A stretch of DNA of 34,575 nt from Deltaproteobacteria bacterium (GTDB lineage: Bacteria; Desulfobacterota; WTBG01; CAIYCZ01; CAIRTM01). The number at the start of each line of letters is the position of its first letter. Positions within the stretch are counted from its first letter, which is position 1. The notes under the pieces were generated by a model. It worked only from the letters and a program-made list of their open reading frames with translations, was not told the DNA's origin and made no database searches. The position numbers and the translations under genes are program-made. Of the stretch, positions 8,592 to 17,115 are shown piece by piece. Location: contig JAJRXD010000009.1 of NCBI GenBank assembly GCA_024276465.1, forward strand, positions 1 through 34,575, given 5' to 3'.

Positions 8592-8882
8592 ATAATATGC
8601 CTGCGTCGCAAAATCGCTCCAATCAGGCGTTTTGCCGCGGTTTTCTGCGCCTCCCTGAGAAGCCTGCTGCAAAATCCGGGTTAAATGTATCGCATAACCC
8701 CAATTAAACAGTGTATCCAGGATGTTATCTGTATGTTAACGTGCTCAGTCGGATTCGCTCTTTGCCCGATCAGGTTCAATTTTTGATGCTTCCAATTCGC
8801 CGGGTTGTTGGCGTACTCCACCCAATCCCCTTATGAACTGAATTTTCGGTTTGTGTTTATCTTCAATTTGTACAAATCGATT

Positions 8883-8981
8883 TCATTTGTCTTTTTTTTG
8901 CTTCCGCTTTTCCTTCAGTGTTTTCTTTCCTTTTTTCTGTTCTTCTCTTTTGCCTTTATCTCTTTTGCCTTTATCGCCCAT
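8883..8981 (-). CDS. Small lysine-rich protein (32 aa), conserved-looking, unknown function
   Basis: The ATG at 8981 is preceded by a strong GGGGAG five bases upstream. The product starts MGDKGKRDKGKREEQKK and ends KEKRKQKKDK: 32 residues, mostly Lys, Arg, Glu, Gln and Gly, with no hydrophobic core. Small proteins beginning MGDK..KDKGKREQQKK recur in unrelated bacterial genomes as far as I recall, but I cannot search to confirm. The composition suggests an RNA- or nucleoid-associated disordered peptide, which is inference. Annotation pipelines often miss genes this short. Confidence 0.6.
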   Translation of the reverse strand: MGDKGKRDKGKREEQKKGKKTLKEKRKQKKDK

Positions 8982-9143
8982 TTTGTCTCCCCATTTCTTT
9001 TGAAACACTTTTCATAATTACCCATGTACCCCTTATGTTCACTGTATGGCATCATAGAATTACTGTCAACTCAAATCCAGCCTTTTTCAGATTATCTAAT
9101 TAGTAGCTGAACGGAAACCCTGTTTTTTTGTTGGCGCGGCGTA

Positions 9144-9214
9144 TGTAGGAGCCGGCGTTAGCCGCGAAAAACAGACCTGTTGCTGCGTATATCGCGCCTG
9201 AAGGCGCTCCTACA
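9144..9214. repeat. REP-like palindrome pair
   Basis: TGTAGGAGC (9144-9152) and its exact inverse GCTCCTACA (9206-9214) flank two small hairpins, CGGC-GTTA-GCCG and GCGCC-TGAA-GGCGC. Paired GTAGGAGC-type palindromes in inverted orientation are the classical form of REP sequences mobilised by RAYT (TnpA-REP) proteins. No RAYT gene is in the window. It lies downstream of the decarboxylase reading frame. Confidence 0.65.
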
Positions 9215-9267
9215 GAAAATTATTGATCAGATTTTAACCTGAATCAGGAGTTTTCGTTCAGCCACTG

Positions 9268-9384
9268 TTAACAAATATTGTTGTCAACATCTGCTTTTGC
9301 CTTATATAAATCCTCAAGCACTTCATCCATATGCACATTGTCTGTAAAAGGACTCATGGGATAAGATTTGATGGCAATGATCAT
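9268..9384 (-). CDS. Out-of-frame C-terminal segment of the PLP decarboxylase
   Basis: A 38-residue frame starts with an ATG overlapping the decarboxylase stop as ATGA. The product runs MIIAIKSYPMSPFT then DNVHMDEVLEDLYKAKADV. That reads like the final strand and helix of group II decarboxylases (pattern R-hydrophobic-x-MNPxT followed by a D/E-x-LL helix). Just upstream is an A8 run (9389-9396). One extra A, or a -1 slip on A-AAA-AAA, which is in the correct phase, would join the two frames. It is more likely the missing end of the enzyme than an independent peptide. Confidence 0.55.
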   Translation of the reverse strand: MIIAIKSYPMSPFTDNVHMDEVLEDLYKAKADVDNNIC

Positions 9385-10883
9385 TTTCTTTTTTTTGTTG
9401 TTTTGTAGGAATCTGTATAGGAAAGTATTGAAGTTCCTTTTTGTCCAGCCTCAAGGATCATATGTTGCGCAATTTTTTGATTGTATAAATTAACCTTTTC
9501 TGTAAATTCATTATCAGTTTTATCCTGGAGCTCTCTCTCAAACAGCAAACTTCCATCCGCTGCATATTTTGTTTCAGGATAGATGCGAAAATCAGTTACA
9601 AAGGCAGGATTGTGTCGATTTAACAAACTGATCTCTCTACTGTCCTCAATTTTTGTACGCAGATAATCTGATACGGAAAGCAGATGAGCAATCAGCACCT
9701 CATATCCTTCTTTTCCAAGAAGCAGCATGTTTATAAGTGCTTTCTGGGCATAGTTTGGCCTGCTGGATTCAAGAGTAAACATTCCCGGCTGATAACCATT
9801 ACCGTAATAAAGATAGGGCATATCTTTTTTAAATTTTTGCAGAAGAAACAAATCCTCCATGTTTTTTGCTACAATGACGCTGCATAAATATGGAGCCCAC
9901 CCTGTTTTATGAAAATCAATTCCAACAGAATCAGCATATTTTAATTCAGTCATTTTAGAAACAACATGCATAATTTCAAATTGCAGGGGACTTGGAAATC
10001 GTCTGATATTATCATCACCTTTAAACGTAAGATATGGCCACCCTATAACAGCATCGGCATGGACATGGATTTTATATTCCAGCTTCTTTTGTATTCTGTC
10101 ACGCAGTTTTACGATTTCCTTTAAGGGGTCAATTCCAAATGCATCAGTTGTTCCCATGGTTGCAAAAACAGTTCCTATCCTTGCCCCACTTTTTATTGTT
10201 TCCTCCATCTTGTTTTCAAGCTCTGTAATTTCCATAATATTGTCAGTATTTGAAGGAATAACCTTTATATTGTTTAACCCGATTCCTGTCCAGATTGCCG
10301 AGGACTTGATACTGTAGTGCGAAATATCAGAACAGAAGAAGTGAATGCGGTCCCTGATACCGGTATTTTTTGCGTCAGGATCAGCTTTTTCGATACCGAT
10401 ACGCGCTGCATAAAGATTGCAACCCGTTCCGCCAAACGTAAAAACACCGCCTGCCATGGACTTGTCAAACCCTATAAGGTCTGCAAGCATACCTACTGCC
10501 ATAACTTCAGACTGTGCGGCACTCATTCCGTAGTGGTCCCATATTGAATTTTCATTAAACCGCGCTGCAAGTGCTGCAGCAGCTATGGAGATTGATGTTG
10601 GTGGGGGAACGACATTTACCTGAGTTTTAGGGTGTCCCCACAAAGGCACTCCTTCATACAGTTCTGTGATTTGGTCAATAACATCTTTTTCAGAGAGCAT
10701 CTGTTCAGAAAAAACAGCATTTTTAATAAGAGCTTCATAGTCAATTTCTTTTTTTTTACCAATGAAAGTGCCATGTTTCTTGTTCTCAATTTTATTGAGA
10801 AACATTTTTATCAGCTCTAATATTTTTTCTTCTTCTCCTTTGGGCCTGGGAAATAATGTTCGTATATCATCAATTGTGATCAT
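9381..10883 (-). CDS. PLP-dependent amino acid decarboxylase (group II family)
   Basis: A 500-residue fold type I PLP enzyme of the glutamate/aromatic/histidine decarboxylase superfamily. Visible landmarks are the phosphate-binding TFGGTGCNL (149-157), the PLP-stacking His in ISHYSI (189), HVHADAVIG with Asp277 contacting the ring nitrogen, and Schiff-base Lys326 in GIDFHKTG. GAGGAG lies upstream of the ATG. It would release CO2 from an amino acid and give an amine, but the substrate cannot be read from the sequence. It is divergent from a deoxyhypusine/homospermidine synthase-like gene 138 bp away, so a polyamine-related amine is a reasonable guess. The frame ends at an A8 run, and the expected last 38 residues follow in the -1 frame. 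Confidence 0.85.
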   Translation of the reverse strand: MITIDDIRTLFPRPKGEEEKILELIKMFLNKIENKKHGTFIGKKKEIDYEALIKNAVFSEQMLSEKDVIDQITELYEGVPLWGHPKTQVNVVPPPTSISIAAAALAARFNENSIWDHYGMSAAQSEVMAVGMLADLIGFDKSMAGGVFTFGGTGCNLYAARIGIEKADPDAKNTGIRDRIHFFCSDISHYSIKSSAIWTGIGLNNIKVIPSNTDNIMEITELENKMEETIKSGARIGTVFATMGTTDAFGIDPLKEIVKLRDRIQKKLEYKIHVHADAVIGWPYLTFKGDDNIRRFPSPLQFEIMHVVSKMTELKYADSVGIDFHKTGWAPYLCSVIVAKNMEDLFLLQKFKKDMPYLYYGNGYQPGMFTLESSRPNYAQKALINMLLLGKEGYEVLIAHLLSVSDYLRTKIEDSREISLLNRHNPAFVTDFRIYPETKYAADGSLLFERELQDKTDNEFTEKVNLYNQKIAQHMILEAGQKGTSILSYTDSYKTTKKRK

Positions 10884-11021
10884 AAACAGGACTCCTCATT
10901 GATATTTTCCTTTACAAGAAATTAATTATATACAAAAATTGAACTCAGTATTGCAAGGAAGAATATTGATGGCCTGGTAAAATGTCCAACTGTGAACCCT
11001 TGGGTTTAACGGGGATAATGA

Positions 11022-12137
11022 ATGAAAAAACATTTTGATGAACAAATGAAAATAGATCCACTGCCAATTCATGGTTCTATGTCCCTGTCTGAAATGGTTG
11101 ACAAGACATTTCTTGCATATAATTCCGGCAGAATCAGAGAGGCCTGTCAGTTGTTTGACAGTAAAATATGCAGGGAAGGTGTTTTAACAGGGATAGGCCT
11201 TGCCGGTGCGTTGACTCCTGCCGGGCTGGGCATATCATGTATTATTCCTTTAATCAAAAACGGTCTAATTGACTGGATAGTGAGCACAGGCGCGGTTTTG
11301 TACCATGACCTTCATTTCAGCCTTGATAAATCACTGTACCGAGGCTCACCGAATGTTGATGACAGGAGGCTTAAAAAAGATGGAGTGATAAGAATATATG
11401 ATGTGTTATTTGAATATGAAGTTCTTCTCTCAACAGATGTTTTTATCAGAACTGTTTTATCCAGCAAAGAGTTTCAAAAGGAAATGGGCACAGCTGAAAT
11501 CCACAACCTTTTAGGGAAGTTTGCTGCTGAGAGGGAAAAGAAACTGGGATTGGCAGACAGGAGTATACTGTCTGTTGCCTATGAACATGATGTTCCCATA
11601 TATACTTCATCCCCGGGTGACAGCTCAATTGGCATGAATATTTCTGCGCTGGCTCTTAATAATAACAGATTGAGGATTGACACATTGCGCGATGTTAATG
11701 AAACTGCAGCTTTAGTTTATAGTGCAAAAAAGAATGGGCACAGAAGTGCTGTTGTTGTTTTTGGTGGTGGTTCACCAAAAAATTTCATATTGCAGACAGA
11801 ACCGCACATTCAGGAGATACTTGGTTTAAGCGAAGCTGGCCATGATTATTTCATACAGGTTACGGATGCAAGACCGGATACAGGTGGTCTTTCAGGAGCA
11901 ACGCCTGATGAAGCTGTCAGCTGGGGTAAAATAGATCCTGCTGCGCTGCCTGATACTGTTGTAGTTTATGCTGATACCACGATTGTTCTGCCAATACTGA
12001 CTTCATATGTGATATCAAAAAACAGAACAAGGGACCATAAAAGGCTTTTCCGGAAGAGAGATGAAAAAATGTTGTCTATGATAAGAGATTTCAAACATTC
12101 TGCATCTGGCCTCAGGCATGCATCGAAAAAGGATTAA
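11022..12137 (+). CDS. Deoxyhypusine synthase-family protein (likely homospermidine synthase-type)
   Basis: A 371-residue member of the DHS family. The NAD-binding elements STGAVLYHDLHF (88-99) and FGGGSPKNF (247-255) are present, as is the catalytic lysine region SGATPDEAVSWGKI with Lys303 matching the active-site lysine of eukaryotic DHS. Eukaryotic DHS moves an aminobutyl group from spermidine to eIF5A. Bacteria lack eIF5A, and bacterial relatives are thought to transfer it to small amines such as putrescine to give homospermidine. GGGGA precedes the ATG. The gene is divergent from a PLP decarboxylase and convergent with the MFS gene, 18 bp apart. Together with speD and speE elsewhere in the window it points to an active polyamine metabolism. 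Confidence 0.85.
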   Translation: MKKHFDEQMKIDPLPIHGSMSLSEMVDKTFLAYNSGRIREACQLFDSKICREGVLTGIGLAGALTPAGLGISCIIPLIKNGLIDWIVSTGAVLYHDLHFSLDKSLYRGSPNVDDRRLKKDGVIRIYDVLFEYEVLLSTDVFIRTVLSSKEFQKEMGTAEIHNLLGKFAAEREKKLGLADRSILSVAYEHDVPIYTSSPGDSSIGMNISALALNNNRLRIDTLRDVNETAALVYSAKKNGHRSAVVVFGGGSPKNFILQTEPHIQEILGLSEAGHDYFIQVTDARPDTGGLSGATPDEAVSWGKIDPAALPDTVVVYADTTIVLPILTSYVISKNRTRDHKRLFRKRDEKMLSMIRDFKHSASGLRHASKKD

Positions 12138-12155
12138 CACACCCAGTATGGCCTT

Positions 12156-13295
12156 TTATCCTGTTTTCAAATTACCCTTTGACCTGTCTATTGTCATAAT
12201 AATAACAAACACAAATGCCGAAAATGTCATGGGATAGAAAAGACTTTTAATTGAAAACAGTTTCAGAACCCATCCTGTTACAAGAGGTCCGGCAACACAT
12301 CCCATCCCATAGAAAAAGCTGAAGGACGCGTTTGCAGTTCCCATTTTTTCAGGGGGGACATAATCGCCGATCAAAGAAAGAGCCACTGGATAGAGCGCAC
12401 CTGCAACTATTCCCACCAAAAAAGTCAGAAAACAGATAGCCCAGTAATTCTGAACAAAATTCAGTGTGAATGTTGCGGCAAAAAGCAAACACCCGCAAAA
12501 TTTCAGGACTGGAAGTTTCCCTGCAGTATCAGCAATTTTTCCTGCAGGAAATGGAGACACAGCTCCTCCAACTGCAAAAAATGTAAAAACCAGACCAAGA
12601 GCTGTACCTCTTATCCCAATTTCATCAAGAAAAAGGGATAAAAACGATGCAATAGAAATTTCAACAAATGCATAACAGGTGGCAGCAGAAAGTGGTATTT
12701 TTATTAAACCTATGATATCAAAAAACTTCCAGTCTTTTTTCTTGATAGGAATTCTGACCTCATTAAAGCCTTTTGCCAGAACAGCCATTGCAATTAAAAA
12801 ACTTAATGAACCATAAATAAAGGGGAATGTTGGATCAATGGAATAGAGTGTGGATCCAACAGTTGGACCAACAGCAAAACCCATGGCAAATACTACACCA
12901 TAAAGACCCATGTTGGACCCCCTTTTTTCTGGAGGAGAGAGGATGTTTATTGCTGTTTCTGTCGGTGCAAACAGAAACGATGATCCAACACCCTGAAAAA
13001 TACGTAACAGATAAAAAAAATACGGGTCAGGCATAAACGGCATTAAAAAAATTGAAAGGCCGGAAATGAAAAGTCCTGTAAGTATTAATTTTTTTGATCC
13101 TATCCGGTCAATCCACCTGCCTAAAACAGTTGTGGTAATTGTAAAGGATAAAAAATAGGTTGTTTGAATCTGTCCGATAGTTACGGTTGACGCTCCCATG
13201 CTTTTAAGCAGAAGCGGAAGGAGAGGAGCAACAAAGCTGATTCCAAATGCAAGCAGAAATACTGTTAAGAATATTGAAAAGAGATCTTTTTTCAT
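12156..13295 (-). CDS. MFS transporter
   Basis: A 379-residue inner-membrane protein with about 12 hydrophobic segments and the MFS signature loop GRWIDRIGSKK between the second and third helices, repeated in weaker form in the second half (GKIADTAGKLP). No long periplasmic or cytoplasmic domain is present. The substrate cannot be deduced; drug/metabolite efflux is typical of this subgroup. It converges with the DHS-like gene. Roughly 60 bp upstream of its start lies an octanucleotide tandem repeat that may affect its expression. Confidence 0.85.
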   Translation of the reverse strand: MKKDLFSIFLTVFLLAFGISFVAPLLPLLLKSMGASTVTIGQIQTTYFLSFTITTTVLGRWIDRIGSKKLILTGLFISGLSIFLMPFMPDPYFFYLLRIFQGVGSSFLFAPTETAINILSPPEKRGSNMGLYGVVFAMGFAVGPTVGSTLYSIDPTFPFIYGSLSFLIAMAVLAKGFNEVRIPIKKKDWKFFDIIGLIKIPLSAATCYAFVEISIASFLSLFLDEIGIRGTALGLVFTFFAVGGAVSPFPAGKIADTAGKLPVLKFCGCLLFAATFTLNFVQNYWAICFLTFLVGIVAGALYPVALSLIGDYVPPEKMGTANASFSFFYGMGCVAGPLVTGWVLKLFSIKSLFYPMTFSAFVFVIIMTIDRSKGNLKTG

Positions 13296-13356
13296 TCAGA
13301 CTTTAATTTCGGCAACTTCATCAATTTTGAGTTCCGGGAATTACACTTTCAGTAAT

Positions 13357-13409
13357 TTCTATACTTCTATACTTCTATACTTCTATACTTCTATACTTCT
13401 ATACTTCTA
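13357..13409. repeat. Octanucleotide simple sequence repeat (TTCTATAC x 6.6)
   Basis: Six perfect copies of TTCTATAC run from 13357 to 13404, followed by TTCTA. The tract lies 62 bp upstream of the MFS start codon (minus strand) and about 180 bp upstream of the DUF488-like gene (plus strand). Perfect repeats of this type gain and lose units by polymerase slippage. Here that would change promoter spacing in 8-bp steps. Confidence 0.9.
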
Positions 13410-13586
13410 AATGCTATAGCATACAGTATAAAATCCTTTTTATCAAAACATATAAATTAAAAACCAGCAAAAAGTTGTCATTCTGCATCAGGCATCTCAG
13501 CATCTATCCTGTTGTTTGTTGACTTGATGCCTGATTTACCCTATATTCGTAAAAAAATATTAACCACCTTATGTAACAGGGAAACA

Positions 13587-13985
13587 ATGGGTGCAGGCGC
13601 AATTCCTATACAGATTGATAAAGCTTTCCGGGACAGGGTAAAGGGCAGGCATAAACTGGATGTTTTTATTGCGGACGCGGGCTACGAAGGTGATGACTAC
13701 GTTGACGTGTCAATTCAGGGAGGGCATTTTATCATGGCACCCCCCAAACATCTGCTGGTTGAATACAAATTAGGCAAAATAAATGAGGCCAGGTTTCAAG
13801 AGGCATTCTTTGATTACCTGGAAAAGAGCTTTGTTCAGCACCAGCATACCTGGGACAATATTTTAGACAAGAATAAAATCGTTCTGGTTTGCTCATGTAA
13901 TTCTGATGATAAATCCTGTCACCGCTATTTTATCATTAAATTTTTGAAAATGTTTGGAGCGGTTTACAAGGGAAAACTTAAATGA
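13587..13985 (+). CDS. DUF488-like small protein
   Basis: 132 residues from the ATG at 13587, chosen because CAGGG lies just upstream; the frame also opens from a TTG at 13512 without a ribosome binding site. The C-terminal part KIVLVCSCNSDDKSCHRYFI resembles the C-x-C...CHR signature of DUF488 proteins, which has been compared with nucleic-acid or redox sites but lacks an agreed function. Its stop overlaps the ATG of the following TPP enzyme (ATGA), so the two are probably translated together. This DUF is often seen beside metabolic genes with no clear link. Confidence 0.6.
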   Translation: MGAGAIPIQIDKAFRDRVKGRHKLDVFIADAGYEGDDYVDVSIQGGHFIMAPPKHLLVEYKLGKINEARFQEAFFDYLEKSFVQHQHTWDNILDKNKIVLVCSCNSDDKSCHRYFIIKFLKMFGAVYKGKLK

Positions 13986-15619
13986 AAGCATCGGATCTGT
14001 TTGTTAAAGCACTGGAATCTGAAGGGGTTGAGTATGTTTTTGGTATTCCGGGCGAGGAAAATCTTGACCTGCTTAATTCCCTGAGAAATTCAAGCATCAA
14101 AATCATTCTTACCCGTCATGAGCAGGCAGCAGGTTTTATGGCTGCCACATATGGACGGTTGACAGGAAAACCAGGCGTATGCATGTCAACTCTGGGTCCT
14201 GGCGCAACGAACCTTGTTACTGCTGCGGCTTATGCCCAGTTAGGCGGGATGCCAATGCTTATGATAACAGGACAGAAACCCATTAAAAGCAGCAAGCAGG
14301 GCCAGTTCCAGATTGTTGACATAGTGGATATGATGAGGCCGCTGACAAAGTATACCAGAACAATCATCAGTGGAGAAAATATTCCTTCCCGTGTCAGGGA
14401 AGCATTCCGTATTTCTCAGGAAGAACGCCCGGGTGCAGTACATCTTGAGCTGCCTGAAGACATAGCAGTTGAAGAAACAACAGCAGTGATAATTCCGGTA
14501 AGCAGGACACGAAGACCGATTGCTGAACAGAAAGCCATCCGGCAGGCTGTTGAGATGATTGAGCAGTCCAGGCACCCGCTTTTACTTATAGGTGCTGCTG
14601 CAAACCGTAAAATGACATCAAGGATGCTGAGCCAGTTTATTAAAAAAACAGGAATACCCTTTTTCAGCACGCAAATGGGTAAAGGTGTTGTGGATGAGCG
14701 GTCTCCCCTTTTTCTGTGCAATGCGGCACTTTCTTCAAATGATTTTCTGCACCGTGCTATTTCCCAGGCTGATCTGATTATAAATGTCGGGCATGATGTT
14801 GTTGAAAAACCCCCTTTTTTCATGGAACATGATGCATTCAAAGTCATTCATATAAATTTTTCTTCTGCCATGGTTGACCCTGTATACTTTCCCCAGCTTG
14901 AGGTGGTGGGTGATATAGCAAACAGTATCTGGCAGATTAAGGAGCGTATTCTGAAACAGAATTCATGGGATTTCTCCTTTTTTAAAAAAGTAAAGGAGCA
15001 TGTGGAGGAGCACCTTCTTGAAGGGGTGGACGATTCCCGTTTTCCAGTTTGTCCGCAGAGGCTTATAGAGGATGTTCGCAGGGCTATCCCTTCCAATGGC
15101 ATTATTGCTCTGGACAATGGAATTTATAAAATCTGGTTTGCCCGCAATTACAAAGCCCATGAGCCGAATACTGTTTTGCTGGATAATGCACTGGCAACAA
15201 TGGGTGCAGGATTTCCTTCAGCCATGGCTGCACGTCTTGTTCATCCTGACTGCAAAGTCATGGCAATCTGTGGTGACGGAGGATTTATGATGAATTCACA
15301 GGAGCTGGAAACAGCGGTCCGCCTGGGGATGAATCTTGTTGTTCTTGTCCTGAAAGATAATGCATATGGAATGGTAAAATGGAAGCAGGTCAACAGGGGC
15401 TTTAAGAACTTTGGACTTGATTTTGGAAATCCTGATTTTGTTGCATATGCTGAAAGTTACGGGGCAAGGGGACACCGGCTGGAAAAAACGGATGATTTAT
15501 TACCACTTATTCAGCAGTGTAATAACCGGCAGGGTATTGATTTAATTGATGTTCCGATTGACTATTCTGATAATGACAGAATTTTAAATCATGAAATCAA
15601 AGAGAAAAGTAATTTTTAA
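13982..15619 (+). CDS. Acetolactate synthase large subunit-like TPP enzyme
   Basis: 545 residues with the full three-domain TPP layout. Glu47 in TRHEQAAGFMA activates the cofactor, GPGATN lies near residue 80, and GQFQIVDIVDMM resembles catabolic AlsS-type enzymes. The cofactor motif runs from GDGGFMM (431-433 = GDG) to DNAYG. No regulatory small subunit gene is adjacent. Expected chemistry is decarboxylation of a 2-oxo acid and ligation or release of the aldehyde. The neighbouring aldehyde dehydrogenase would fit oxidation of such an aldehyde. The exact substrate (pyruvate or another oxo acid) is not shown. Translation is coupled to the DUF488-like gene. Confidence 0.85.
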   Translation: MKASDLFVKALESEGVEYVFGIPGEENLDLLNSLRNSSIKIILTRHEQAAGFMAATYGRLTGKPGVCMSTLGPGATNLVTAAAYAQLGGMPMLMITGQKPIKSSKQGQFQIVDIVDMMRPLTKYTRTIISGENIPSRVREAFRISQEERPGAVHLELPEDIAVEETTAVIIPVSRTRRPIAEQKAIRQAVEMIEQSRHPLLLIGAAANRKMTSRMLSQFIKKTGIPFFSTQMGKGVVDERSPLFLCNAALSSNDFLHRAISQADLIINVGHDVVEKPPFFMEHDAFKVIHINFSSAMVDPVYFPQLEVVGDIANSIWQIKERILKQNSWDFSFFKKVKEHVEEHLLEGVDDSRFPVCPQRLIEDVRRAIPSNGIIALDNGIYKIWFARNYKAHEPNTVLLDNALATMGAGFPSAMAARLVHPDCKVMAICGDGGFMMNSQELETAVRLGMNLVVLVLKDNAYGMVKWKQVNRGFKNFGLDFGNPDFVAYAESYGARGHRLEKTDDLLPLIQQCNNRQGIDLIDVPIDYSDNDRILNHEIKEKSNF

Positions 15620-15670
15620 AGGTTTTGTCCCAATGCCTGTTATAAACAAAATTTATTTTGGTAAACAAAC

Positions 15671-17101
15671 ATGCTGAAAGATACTTACCCCTTTTATTTT
15701 GCAAACAAACCCCAACAGCCTAATACTGATCTTGCTGTAGCGGATAAATATACCGGAGAAATTGCCACAAGGGTGGCTGTTGCTGATGCTGAGACAATAG
15801 ACAGTGCTATTGCCATGTGTGTTAAGGCAAAAGAAGCCATGGGGAAAATGCCAAGCTATCGGCGCCAGGAGATACTTTATCGCTGTGCTGAACGCTTCCG
15901 GGAACGTTTCGATGAACTTGCCATGAGTCTGTGCATTGAAGCCGGCAAGCCTCTAAAGGATGCCCGGGGTGAGGTGGGCCGCCTGATAGATACTTTTAAA
16001 ATTGCTGCAGAGGAGTCCGTGCGCTTGAACGGTGAAATCCTGACAATGGATATTTCTGCCAGAACAGAAGGGTACACCGGTATGTGGAAGCGTGTACCGG
16101 TTGGTCCATGTTCATTTGTCACACCATTTAACTTTCCCTTAAACCTGATTGCTCATAAAATTGCTCCTGCAATAGCAGCGGGATGTCCTTTTATCCTCAA
16201 ACCGGCAAGTCTCACCCCTGTAGGGGCTTTGATTATTGGTGAAACACTTGCAGAATCCGAAATGCCTGAGGGCGCGTTTTCAATCCTTCCATGTGGCCGC
16301 AATGATGCTGAATTGTTTACTGTTGATGATCGTCTGAAGCTGTTAAGCTTTACCGGATCGCCATCTGTTGGATGGAGCCTGAAGGCAAAAGCAGGAAAAA
16401 AAAAGGTTGTTCTGGAATTAGGCGGCAATGCAGCCTGTCTCGTAGACAAGGATACAGATCTTGATGATGCGGTGCAACGTATTATTATCGGGGCATTTTA
16501 TCAGTCCGGTCAGAGCTGTATCAGTGTTCAGCGAATTGTTGTCCATGAAGAGATATATGATACTTTCAAGCAGAAGCTTGTTGAAGCCACAAAAAAACTT
16601 ATTGCCGGAGACCCAAAAGAAGAGGCAACATTTATAGGTCCAATAATTTCCAGGAAAGAAGCTGTGCGAATTGAAGATTGGATCAAATCAGCTGTCAGCC
16701 GTGGCGCACGTGTTCTCTGTGGTGGCATTCGTAATGGTGTTATGGTTGAAGCGACTTTGCTTGAGGATGTACCGAAAGATGAAAAAGTTTATTCTCATGA
16801 AGTTTTTGGTCCAGTGGCAGTGCTTTCAAAATTCAGTAATTATGATTCTGCGCTTGATGAAATCAATGACAGCGATTTCGGGTTGCAGGCGGGTATATTT
16901 ACCCGTGATATCTATAAGGCTCACAAGGCGTGGGACAAATTAGAAGTAGGGGCTGTTGTTATTGGTGATGTGCCATCATGGCGGGTCGACAATATGCCCT
17001 ATGGCGGTGTTAAAGACAGCGGGTCTGGCCGTGAGGGAATTCGCTTTTCAATAGAAGATATGACAGAAATCCGCTTGTTTGTTCTCAGAACAATGCCCTG
17101 A
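15671..17101 (+). CDS. NAD(P)-dependent aldehyde dehydrogenase
   Basis: A 476-residue ALDH superfamily enzyme. It has the TPFNFPLN nucleotide-site Asn, KPASLTPVGA, the glycine motif FTGSPSVGW, the general base Glu in VLELGGNAA and the nucleophilic Cys in GQSCISVQ; EVFGPVAVL and the C-terminal PYGGVKDSGSGREG are also present. All catalytic residues are seen. It starts 51 bp after the acetolactate synthase-like gene in the same direction and probably shares its transcript, so it likely oxidises the aldehyde made or used there. Closest by pattern are broad-range lactaldehyde/glyceraldehyde-type enzymes; the substrate is unresolved. Confidence 0.88.
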   Translation: MLKDTYPFYFANKPQQPNTDLAVADKYTGEIATRVAVADAETIDSAIAMCVKAKEAMGKMPSYRRQEILYRCAERFRERFDELAMSLCIEAGKPLKDARGEVGRLIDTFKIAAEESVRLNGEILTMDISARTEGYTGMWKRVPVGPCSFVTPFNFPLNLIAHKIAPAIAAGCPFILKPASLTPVGALIIGETLAESEMPEGAFSILPCGRNDAELFTVDDRLKLLSFTGSPSVGWSLKAKAGKKKVVLELGGNAACLVDKDTDLDDAVQRIIIGAFYQSGQSCISVQRIVVHEEIYDTFKQKLVEATKKLIAGDPKEEATFIGPIISRKEAVRIEDWIKSAVSRGARVLCGGIRNGVMVEATLLEDVPKDEKVYSHEVFGPVAVLSKFSNYDSALDEINDSDFGLQAGIFTRDIYKAHKAWDKLEVGAVVIGDVPSWRVDNMPYGGVKDSGSGREGIRFSIEDMTEIRLFVLRTMP

Positions 17102-17115
17102 TCAGGGCTTTCCAT
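17095..17115 (+). terminator. Weak terminator-like palindrome after the aldehyde dehydrogenase
   Basis: GCCCTGATCAGGGC (17095-17108) is a perfect palindrome that includes the stop codon. It can fold as a 5-bp stem with a GATC loop and is followed by TTTCCATTTCC. The stem is short and the T-tract broken, so terminator function is only possible. Confidence 0.3.

Larger units (their letters stand above)
8592..9267. other. Intergenic stretch with one small gene and a REP-like element
   Basis: This interval contains the lysine-rich small gene (8883-8981, minus) and the palindrome pair at 9144-9214, both listed separately. The rest, including a GC-richer part at 8600-8700, shows no start/ribosome-binding-site combination or recognisable protein. 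Between 8700 and 8860 the minus strand has short open frames but no family I recognise. Confidence 0.4.

Noticed and set aside
8805-9103. Plus-strand phenylalanine-rich frames of 61-70 codons
   Set aside because: They are the complement of the lysine-rich minus-strand gene and its flanks, with no ribosome binding site.
9144-9214. CRISPR or integron attC site
   Set aside because: There is only one inverted pair, with no regular spacers and no attC core pattern. A REP-type pair explains it better.
13512-13586. TTG start at 13512 for the DUF488-like gene
   Set aside because: No ribosome binding site is present, and the added 25 residues look unlike the family. The ATG at 13587 has CAGGG upstream.
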